9,744 nt of DNA from Deltaproteobacteria bacterium (GTDB taxonomy: Bacteria > Desulfobacterota > Desulfuromonadia > Desulfuromonadales > Geopsychrobacteraceae). Under the pieces are notes generated by a model that saw only the letters and a program-made list of their open reading frames with translations, searched no databases and was not told the DNA's origin. Made by a program: the position numbers and the translations under genes. Below, one piece after another: positions 1-5,775 of the stretch. Numbering within the stretch: position 1 is the stretch's first letter; each line of letters begins with the position of its first letter. The stretch is from the NCBI GenBank assembly GCA_009993495.1, contig JAACTI010000194.1, positions 1 to 9,744 on the forward strand, written 5' to 3'.

Positions 1-417
1 GCACAAGGCTAGAGCCGTGTCGCTGTGGATGTTGCGTTCATGGAATTCATCAAAGATGACCAGTCCAATGCCCTGAAGTTCGGGATCAGACTGCATTCTG
101 CGCGTCAGAATGGCTTCAGTCACAACTTCGATGCGGGTTGTTGGGCCAACACAGTTTTCATGGCGGATCTGGTAGCCGATGGTCTGGCCCAGGGCTTCAC
201 CCCGCAGGTTTGCCATATAAGCGGCGGCACTGCGCGCCGCAATCCGCCGCGGTTCGAGCAGGATAATTTTGTTGCCCGCCAGCCAGTCGGCATCAAGCAA
301 CGCCAGGGGGACGCGCGTGGTTTTGCCCGCGCCCGGCGGGGCTTCGAGAATGACCACGGCTTCGCTTGTCAGCGCCTGCCTGAGCTGCGGCAGTATTTCT
401 TCAACGGGTAAGGACAT
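1..417 (-). CDS. hrpB: ATP-dependent helicase HrpB, N-terminal part (3' end beyond window)
   Basis: This is the first 139 codons of a DExH-box helicase; the reading frame is still open at base 1. Visible motifs are Walker A APPGAGKTT (residues 26-34), motif Ia LEPRRIAARSAA (54-65), and motif II DEFHER (123-128), which is the HrpB-type DExH box. The opening MSLPVEEILPQL is also typical of HrpB. Family members are about 800 residues, so roughly five sixths of the protein is missing. The biochemical role of HrpB is poorly known; it belongs to superfamily 2 and is an RNA helicase-like cytosolic protein. The start codon lies one base after the stop of the M20 peptidase gene and no strong ribosome site precedes it, so translation is probably coupled to that gene and the two form one transcript. 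The family assignment is secure; the cellular role is not. Confidence 0.9.
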   Translation of the reverse strand, partial: MSLPVEEILPQLRQALTSEAVVILEAPPGAGKTTRVPLALLDADWLAGNKIILLEPRRIAARSAAAYMANLRGEALGQTIGYQIRHENCVGPTTRIEVVTEAILTRRMQSDPELQGIGLVIFDEFHERNIHSDTALALC

Positions 418-418
418 T

Positions 419-1552
419 TCAGGCTGCGCGGATCACTTCCACCAGCAGGCGGGCAATTTTGACCAGGTCGGCAACCTTGACCTCTTCTTCAACGGAATGC
501 ACCTTGTTCATGCCGGTGCCGATAATGACGGTTTCGATCCCATGGGCATTGAAAATATTGGCGTCTGAACCGCCACCAGCGGCCTTGACCTGCAAGGGCA
601 CCTGAGCGGTCAGAGCCGCCTGTTGCACCAGCTGTAGAATGTCGGCATGCAGCGGCACGTGCATGGCGGGATAATCGTCAAAAACTTTGACCTTCAGGCT
701 GGCCTCAATTTTCTGCCCCTCTACCATAATGTCGGCTTTATTCACTTCCCGTTCCAGGCATGCGACGATCTGTGCCACGTGCTTGGTCAGTTTTTCTGGG
801 TTGTGACTGCGCACTTCACCTTCCAGACTGAGGTGCTGGGGGATGATATTTACGGCCTGCCCCGCTTTTAACCGGCCAATATTGGCCGTGGTTTCCGCGT
901 CGATGCGTCCGAGATGCATGGCTGCAATGGCTTTGGCGCCAATAACGATGGCAGAGATGCCATTTTCGGGCGCAACTCCCGCATGGGCGGCCTTGCCGGT
1001 AATTTCAACCTGAATTCTTTTGGCTGCCGGAGCGCGGTGAATTGCATGCTCGGCGCCGGTGGTGTCAAGGGCCAGGCCGCGCCGGGCTTCAAGCAGCGAA
1101 AAATCGAGATGTTTGGCCCCAAGCATGCCCACTTCTTCGCAGACGGTGACGACAATCTCCAGCGGCACATGAGGAATTTGTTCTTCGCGGATCACTTCGA
1201 GGGCTTCAATAATTTCGGCGATGCCCGATTTATCATCGGCGCCAAGAATGGTATCCCCTTGGCTGCGGAAAACGCCATCTTCAAGCACTGGCACCAGCCC
1301 TGCGGTTGGGCCGACGGTGTCCATGTGTACCGATAGCATCAGGGGCGCTCCGACTTTGGTGCCGGCCAGACGAAAAATCAGGTTGTTGCTCTGGCTACCG
1401 ATCTGACTGCCGGCCCTATCTTCCTGTAAGCTGGCGCCCAAAGCGGAAAAACGTTCTTTCAGATACTCGGCCATCAACTTTTCTTGATATGATGGACTCT
1501 CAATTGCTGCCTGGCGGGCGAATTCGGCGCAAATCCTTGCTTGATTGATCAT
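419..1552 (-). CDS. M20 family metallopeptidase, PepT-like
   Basis: This is a complete 377-residue di-zinc aminopeptidase/carboxypeptidase-fold enzyme, the usual length for PepT-like M20 proteins. The five metal ligands can be read: H76 in SVHMDTV, bridging D106 in GADDKSG, E140 after catalytic E139 in CEEVG, D163 in LALDTTG, and H352 in NKVHSVEE. H190 in KAAHAG marks the inserted dimerisation domain (about 175-285). No signal peptide is seen, so it should act in the cytosol, probably on small peptides. E. coli PepT is a tripeptidase, but the true substrate of this PepT-like branch is unknown. The ATG start is well supported by AGGAG (bases 1558-1562), five bases upstream. It is the first gene of a minus-strand pair with hrpB. 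A promoter-like sequence lies at 1589-1618, so the leader would be about 30 bases. The fold and catalytic class are near certain; the substrate is inferred. Confidence 0.93.
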   Translation of the reverse strand: MINQARICAEFARQAAIESPSYQEKLMAEYLKERFSALGASLQEDRAGSQIGSQSNNLIFRLAGTKVGAPLMLSVHMDTVGPTAGLVPVLEDGVFRSQGDTILGADDKSGIAEIIEALEVIREEQIPHVPLEIVVTVCEEVGMLGAKHLDFSLLEARRGLALDTTGAEHAIHRAPAAKRIQVEITGKAAHAGVAPENGISAIVIGAKAIAAMHLGRIDAETTANIGRLKAGQAVNIIPQHLSLEGEVRSHNPEKLTKHVAQIVACLEREVNKADIMVEGQKIEASLKVKVFDDYPAMHVPLHADILQLVQQAALTAQVPLQVKAAGGGSDANIFNAHGIETVIIGTGMNKVHSVEEEVKVADLVKIARLLVEVIRAA

Positions 1553-1588
1553 CGGAACTCCTGTGGAGAGGGGCTGAATGGATGCTGC

Positions 1589-1618
1589 ATTTTAGCCGTT
1601 AGTGCCCAGTATTCGCAA
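1589..1618 (-). promoter_or_regulatory. putative sigma-70 promoter for the M20 peptidase-hrpB pair
   Basis: Read on the minus strand, a -35 like TTGCGA (1618-1613) and a -10 like TAAAAT (1594-1589) are separated by 18 bases. Transcription would start near 1582, giving a leader of about 30 bases that contains the AGGAG ribosome site. This is pattern recognition only. Confidence 0.45.
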
Positions 1619-1630
1619 GGCGATTGACTG

Positions 1631-1658
1631 CAAACCGAAACGAAACTGAAACAGAAAC
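1631..1658 (-). repeat. short tandem GTTTC repeat upstream of the peptidase promoter
   Basis: Four copies of GAAAC lie on the plus strand at 1637, 1642, 1648 and 1654, with a related CAAAC at 1631. They are spaced 5-6 bases apart, i.e. GTTTC on the minus strand. They end 13 bases upstream of the putative -35 box of the peptidase promoter. Half-turn spacing next to a promoter could be a regulator-binding array or an upstream element, but it may also be simple low-complexity sequence. Confidence 0.35.
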
Positions 1659-1688
1659 AGTGGACACTCACCCGCGTTCCCTGTTATC

Positions 1689-1717
1689 TTGACCTTCTTG
1701 AATTGTGCTGATTTTAT
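1689..1717 (+). promoter_or_regulatory. putative promoter reading toward the M23 peptidase gene
   Basis: TTGACC (1689-1694) is a 5/6 match to the -35 consensus. After 17 bases follows TTTTAT (1712-1717), a 4/6 match to -10 inside a T-rich run. Transcription would start near 1724, just before repeat element A, so the M23 mRNA would carry that element in a leader of about 165 bases. The -10 is weak, so this is only suggestive. Confidence 0.35.
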
Positions 1718-1744
1718 TTTTTTTGCTTCAGCTTCCTCCTCACT

Positions 1745-1859
1745 GAGTCTGAGCCCCTGGTTCCATCGGCCGCTTGAGTCCATGGCTAGGGCCTGGCTGT
1801 CGCCATCCGGATGACAGATACCCGTTCCATGGCGGCAGCGGACGCTGCGTGCGGAAGAG
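1745..1859 (+). repeat. intergenic repeat element, copy A (possible structured RNA)
   Basis: This 115-base stretch aligns with 8292-8406 (copy B) almost end to end. Shared blocks are GAGTC..AGCCCC at the left, GGCCGC (1768-1773), a 41-base core (1796-1836) with 33 identical positions, and GAAGAG at the right end. The core holds a hairpin-like TGTC...GACA (1798-1816), which in copy A is weaker than in copy B. CTTCC (about 1732-1736) can pair with GGAAG (1853-1857) to close the element. No reading frame is conserved between copies: the minus-strand frame open in B has TAG here. The element ends 28 bases before the M23 start codon. Strand is given as plus because both copies lie upstream of plus-strand genes; transcription is not shown. 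I do not recognise it as a known riboswitch or sRNA family. Confidence 0.6.
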
Positions 1860-1887
1860 TTCCTTTCATCTTAATGACAGGCTTGCG

Positions 1888-3213
1888 ATGAACCATCACT
1901 TACCTCAAGATTTTCAACCCCCGCGTGGCGGCCAACATCACGCTGTGTCGCGCCGACCGCGCCGGGTTCTGCCTCTGGTGATTTTTTTGGCATCTCTTGC
2001 ACTCGTCGGGGTATTGTTGTTTGGCCCGAGTTATCCCGATTTACAGGCGCAGCAGTCACCACCGGTTGAGATCAGCGCGCCGGTGCCACGCATCCCGGTT
2101 CCTGAGCGCCAAGAGATTGCGGCCTTGGTCGCCTCGGGCGATACCCTGACGTCACTGTTGGGGGAGTTTTTTACCCCACAGGAAATTCAGATAATTAGCC
2201 AACAGAGTAAAAATGTCTTCCCGGTTTCGGCAATCTGCGCTGGGCAGCCGTATAAAATTTGTACAACCGATAAGCGCTTTGAGCAGTTTATTTATGAAAT
2301 TGATGCTGAAGAACAGTTGATTATCCGGCGCGATGCCGACAGTTTTCAGGTCGAGCGCGCGCCGATTGTCTACGATGTCCAAACGGAACTTGTGCGTGGC
2401 CAAATCGACAGCAGCTTATTTGAAGCGGTGACAAAATTGGGGGAATCTTCTGAACTGGCGATGACCCTGGCCAATATTTTTGCCTGGGATATCGACTTTG
2501 TGCGTGATTTACGCCAGGGTGACAGTTTCTCCGTGCTGGTAGAAAAGCGTTATCGCGAAGGTAAGCAGACGGGCTATGGTAAGGTGCTGGCGGCCGATTT
2601 TCGCAACAATGGTGAGCTTTATCGGGCCTTTTATTTCCGGGATGCCGAGGGTGTCGGCAGCTATTATGATGAAGCTGGTAACAGTTTGCGCAAGGCTTTT
2701 CTGAAGGCCCCCTTGGAGTTTTCGCGCATTTCTTCCGGGTATACGAATAAACGTTTTCATCCCATCACCAAGAGCTGGAAGGCGCATCCGGCGATCGACT
2801 ATGCCGCCGCCAAAGGCACGCCGATCAAAACTGTGGGCGATGGGACAATTCTCCGCATCGGCTACACCAGTGGCAACGGTAACTTTATCGAAGTGCGCCA
2901 TAATGGTGGCTACAAGACCATGTATCTGCATATGAGTCGCTTCGCCAAGGGCATGAGTCGTGGCAAGCGACTTTCTCAAGGGCAGGTGATTGGCTATGTT
3001 GGTTCGACCGGGTTAGCCACCGGGCCGCATCTGTGTTTTCGCATGAAGCGTAATGACGCACCGGTCAACCCTTACAAGGTCAAGGCCCCGGCAGCCAAAC
3101 CCGTTTCCACGGCAAGTATGCCACTCTTTCAACAGCAGGTTGCGGCTTTGCGCCGCGAACTCGATCGCCGTAACCCGCAGCAAACCGCCCAATTGCAGGC
3201 TCCGGTTAATTGA
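1888..3213 (+). CDS. membrane-anchored M23 family metallopeptidase (MepM/Csd3-like)
   Basis: This 441-residue protein probably cuts peptidoglycan cross-links in the periplasm. An arginine-rich N-terminus precedes one hydrophobic segment (about 27-46), which looks like a signal anchor. Residues 74-135 resemble the OapA/LysM-like region and 150-275 the Csd3-type middle domain of this family. The C-terminal M23 domain (about 278-397) has H300 and D304 of HPAID, H348 of YLHM, and H381 of GPHLCF. Mapped on LytM, H300, D304 and the residue after HL are zinc ligands. That last position is Cys (C383) instead of the usual His, a variant also seen in other M23 proteins, so it is likely a ligand and not a dead enzyme. 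The frame is open upstream to 1774, but that extension crosses repeat A and has no ribosome site, so I chose the ATG with MNHH. A weak ACAGG precedes it. The next gene follows within 8 bases. Confidence 0.9.
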   Translation: MNHHLPQDFQPPRGGQHHAVSRRPRRVLPLVIFLASLALVGVLLFGPSYPDLQAQQSPPVEISAPVPRIPVPERQEIAALVASGDTLTSLLGEFFTPQEIQIISQQSKNVFPVSAICAGQPYKICTTDKRFEQFIYEIDAEEQLIIRRDADSFQVERAPIVYDVQTELVRGQIDSSLFEAVTKLGESSELAMTLANIFAWDIDFVRDLRQGDSFSVLVEKRYREGKQTGYGKVLAADFRNNGELYRAFYFRDAEGVGSYYDEAGNSLRKAFLKAPLEFSRISSGYTNKRFHPITKSWKAHPAIDYAAAKGTPIKTVGDGTILRIGYTSGNGNFIEVRHNGGYKTMYLHMSRFAKGMSRGKRLSQGQVIGYVGSTGLATGPHLCFRMKRNDAPVNPYKVKAPAAKPVSTASMPLFQQQVAALRRELDRRNPQQTAQLQAPVN

Positions 3214-3218
3214 GTTTT

Positions 3219-4337
3219 ATGGATTCTCCTTCCTTGGATGCCCCGGCTGCAAAGCTTTCATCCGGCGCTCTGGTTCAACTTTCAAAAAATGCCCGGCGTT
3301 TTTATCGCCAACACGACTACCTCAAGGCCTGCGCGCTTTATCGTCAAGGGTTGGCATCTGACCCGCAAAATTTATATTTGCTGTCCGGGTTGGGCGATGC
3401 TTGCCGCGAGTCGCAGGATTATGCAGGCGCGCGGGTGGCTTATGAGTCTCTTCTCCAGATTGAACCCGACAACCTCTTTGCCCTGCGCGGCCTTGGTGAT
3501 TTGTGCCGCGATGAGGGGGATTTGGGGGCGGCCATTCAGCTGTGGCAGCGTTATCTTGGCCTGCGCTCTGACGATGTTTATGTCATGATGCGCGTAGCCG
3601 ACGCCTATAAAGCCCTTGATCAACACGAACGGGCCGAGAGTTTTTATCACCGGATCCTTGAACTTTCCCCTCAGGATACGATTGCCTTGACCGGATTGGC
3701 TGATCTGCTGCATTGCAATGGACGGGATCTGGAAGCTATCGCCTGTTATGAAAAAATTCTGACCTTACGTAAAGATGTCTTGCAGATATTGACCATTGTG
3801 GGAAAGCTTTGCTGGCGGGTGGCCGATTTTGAAAAAGCCAAACGTTTCTTTTTGTTGGCGCTGGATATCGATCCCGATAATCCTTACGCGCTTTATGGAC
3901 TGGGAAACTGTTATCGCTGGCAGCAGGATTATCGGCGTGCGGTTGAAACCTGGCAACGCATTTTGCGCCATAATTCCGGCACCATCAATTTATATTCACG
4001 CCTGGGGGATGCTCTGGGACATTTGGGCGAGCTTGACGAAGCGGAAGCGTCTTACCGTTTAGCCCTTGGGGAAGGGTACGATCGCTATGCCAAAATCGGC
4101 CTGATTAAACTGTGTTGTGACCGGGGTGATTTTGGCCGGGCGATGGAAGAATTGAATGATCTGGTGTCCAACGAAACCGACCCCTGGCAGCAAATCAATG
4201 AACTGAGCCAAAGGTTTGTTCGCGCCGGGCGCCGCGAAGCGATGATCAGTTTTTACCACCATCTCCTCGAAGCACGGGTGCCGAACTGCATCGATCCCCG
4301 CCGCCTGGCTGATTTGATCGAAAAGCTTGAAGGTTGA
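3219..4337 (+). CDS. tetratricopeptide repeat protein
   Basis: This 372-residue protein is built almost wholly of TPRs, helical repeats that bind partner proteins. Eight units follow one another with exact 34-residue spacing and no gaps, beginning near residues 18, 52, 86, 120, 154, 188, 222 and 256. Each has the typical G/A-x-x-Y/L and A-x-x-x-Y/F-x-x-x-L pattern, often ending in P-x-N/D. The last 85 residues continue as less regular helices. There is no signal peptide or membrane segment, so it is presumably cytosolic. It starts 5 bases after the M23 stop codon and is surely co-transcribed with it. A TTG three codons earlier (3210) overlaps that stop and is an alternative start. The pairing suggests a link to envelope work, but the partner cannot be named from sequence. 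Confidence 0.88.
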   Translation: MDSPSLDAPAAKLSSGALVQLSKNARRFYRQHDYLKACALYRQGLASDPQNLYLLSGLGDACRESQDYAGARVAYESLLQIEPDNLFALRGLGDLCRDEGDLGAAIQLWQRYLGLRSDDVYVMMRVADAYKALDQHERAESFYHRILELSPQDTIALTGLADLLHCNGRDLEAIACYEKILTLRKDVLQILTIVGKLCWRVADFEKAKRFFLLALDIDPDNPYALYGLGNCYRWQQDYRRAVETWQRILRHNSGTINLYSRLGDALGHLGELDEAEASYRLALGEGYDRYAKIGLIKLCCDRGDFGRAMEELNDLVSNETDPWQQINELSQRFVRAGRREAMISFYHHLLEARVPNCIDPRRLADLIEKLEG

Positions 4338-4344
4338 GGCTTGC

Positions 4345-5685
4345 TTAATCCCCCTGGGCCGGTAAGGGCCAGTCTGCTTCATAGCCTGTTGGATAAAAAT
4401 TTTCCCTGGTACGATTGAAATAGCCATACTGAATGCGCGGAATTTCCTTTTTCATCTGATCGAGCATGGCTTTAATGCCGATTCCCCGTCCTCTTGCTCC
4501 CATCTTCTGCCAGTAAAGTAACGGATCAATCGCCAGATTGCGCATTTGAATCAAATCAATCTTGGCACGCTCTACCAACCTGAGTAACTCATCAATTTCA
4601 TCCTGTCGATCACTGATGCCGGGGAAAACCAGATAATTGAGCATGGTGAACAACCCCTGGTCTTTGGCGCGTTGAATGGAATCGAGCACTGCGGAAAACT
4701 GGTAGCCGCGCGGGCGATAATAAGCGGTGTAGAAAGCTTCCTGCACCGAATTCAGCGACACCCGAATGGAATCAATCCCCGCTGCCGCCAGCTGGTCAAT
4801 TGCCGCCGGAATTGAGGCGTTGGAATTAAAATTGATCGTGCCGCGTTTCGTTTGCTCGCGCATCTGCCGCACCGCCTGACAGATGGTATCGGCTTGCAGA
4901 ATCGGGTCGCCTTCGCATCCCTGACCAAAGGAGACAATGGCATTTTCGGCGTTTTGTAAATGAGGCACTGCCACTTCACATAACTCCGCAGGTGTCGGCA
5001 CAAAATCCAGCCGCTCCTGGCTGGACGGACAGCATTCATTTTCGCCCTGTTCCGAAATACAGCCGACGCAGGCCGCGTTACACGTCGGCGAGCAGGGTAG
5101 GGGGGCTTCCCAACGGCCGAAAAATAGATTTTTGGCGGCAAAACAGTGGTAGTCAAGGGCGCAACGCGACAGCTGTTCAATCAGGCGGTTCTGCGGCTGC
5201 TGGGCGACCCGTTTGCGCACCAGAGGTTCGAGCAGACGATCATCATAGTGTTCAGGTTGCCACTGTTGGTTGCGATCCACCCGCACTGCCGCCACATAGA
5301 AACGCTCCTCTTCAACACACCAGCCGACCGCCGTGTACGACCAGAGGGTGAGATCCACTTTTTTGGCGGCGTAGTCCGCAGCCGGCAGCAGGGTGCGGGT
5401 AAAACCCGGCGTTACAAAAGCGGAAACCGCCTGCACCGCCCCACCGCCCCAGCTGCGCGGCAGCTCGGTGATGGTGCGCTCTTTGCCGCTTTTACGGTCA
5501 TAACCAATGGGTGGGGTGTTGGGAATGGTAAACAGACGGCTGCCCTGGGGCAAAGGCATCAGCTCATCGGCCTGGGGGCGACACACCTGAAGTCCGTTCA
5601 TGCCCGCCAGGAGCAGATCGGGATGCTCAAAAACCTCGCCACGTTCATCGGCGATCAGGGCGAGAATGGTTTTCGTTTTGGACAT
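4345..5685 (-). CDS. radical SAM protein of unknown function
   Basis: This 446-residue protein has the radical SAM cluster motif C-x3-C-x2-C at C202, C206 and C209 (CNAACVGC), which binds a 4Fe-4S cluster that splits S-adenosylmethionine. GQGCEGDP (255-261) fits the SAM-contacting GGE-like motif, and INFNSNAS and IDSIRVSLNS continue the MoaA/NifB-type barrel to about residue 385. About 195 residues before the cluster form an N-terminal region I cannot assign. Extra cysteines flank the cluster (C198, C218, C219) without a clear auxiliary-cluster pattern or SPASM domain. A GTG nine codons upstream (5712) is possible, but AAGGA (5697-5693) is placed seven bases before the ATG at 5685, so I chose the latter. 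It lies 90 bases downstream of argS on the same strand and converges on the TPR gene with a 7-base gap. The reaction and substrate are unknown. Confidence 0.87.
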   Translation of the reverse strand: MSKTKTILALIADERGEVFEHPDLLLAGMNGLQVCRPQADELMPLPQGSRLFTIPNTPPIGYDRKSGKERTITELPRSWGGGAVQAVSAFVTPGFTRTLLPAADYAAKKVDLTLWSYTAVGWCVEEERFYVAAVRVDRNQQWQPEHYDDRLLEPLVRKRVAQQPQNRLIEQLSRCALDYHCFAAKNLFFGRWEAPLPCSPTCNAACVGCISEQGENECCPSSQERLDFVPTPAELCEVAVPHLQNAENAIVSFGQGCEGDPILQADTICQAVRQMREQTKRGTINFNSNASIPAAIDQLAAAGIDSIRVSLNSVQEAFYTAYYRPRGYQFSAVLDSIQRAKDQGLFTMLNYLVFPGISDRQDEIDELLRLVERAKIDLIQMRNLAIDPLLYWQKMGARGRGIGIKAMLDQMKKEIPRIQYGYFNRTRENFYPTGYEADWPLPAQGD

Positions 5686-5738
5686 GACACGATCCTTGCT
5701 GAAATTCTTCACGGGAAAATTTTCGCCTTATGAAGCGG

Positions 5739-5771
5739 TCCGATGGTAGCCCCGCTTTTGCCGCCATCGGA
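5739..5771 (-). other. inverted repeat between argS and the radical SAM gene
   Basis: TCCGATGG (5739-5746) and CCATCGGA (5764-5771) form a perfect 8-bp stem around a 17-base loop, starting 5 bases beyond the end of argS. No T-run follows on the minus strand, so a standard intrinsic terminator is unlikely. It could stabilise the argS 3' end or act as a processing or attenuation site between the two genes. A separate 10-base palindrome GAAAATTTTC lies at 5715-5724. Confidence 0.35.
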
Positions 5772-5775
5772 AGGC

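Noticed and set aside
1592..1783. 63-codon minus-strand frame upstream of the peptidase
   Set aside because: It spans element A, the GTTTC repeat and the promoter, with no ribosome site and no similarity to a known protein.
1745..1859. c-di-GMP (GEMM), cobalamin, SAH or 6S RNA identity for element A/B
   Set aside because: I compared the sequence with the consensus motifs I remember, and none of the diagnostic conserved strings is present.
1774..1887. N-terminal extension of the M23 protein to an earlier ATG
   Set aside because: The extra 38 codons are translated repeat A sequence, lack a ribosome site, and would put a non-family segment before the signal anchor.
4357..4375. Small CTGG/CCAG hairpin near the convergent gene ends
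   Set aside because: Only a 4-bp stem plus weak inner pairs, within coding sequence and with no T-run, so not a credible terminator.
5146..5733. 195-codon open frame on the plus strand
   Set aside because: It is antisense to the radical SAM gene, which has a clear cluster motif and ribosome site; no recognisable protein.
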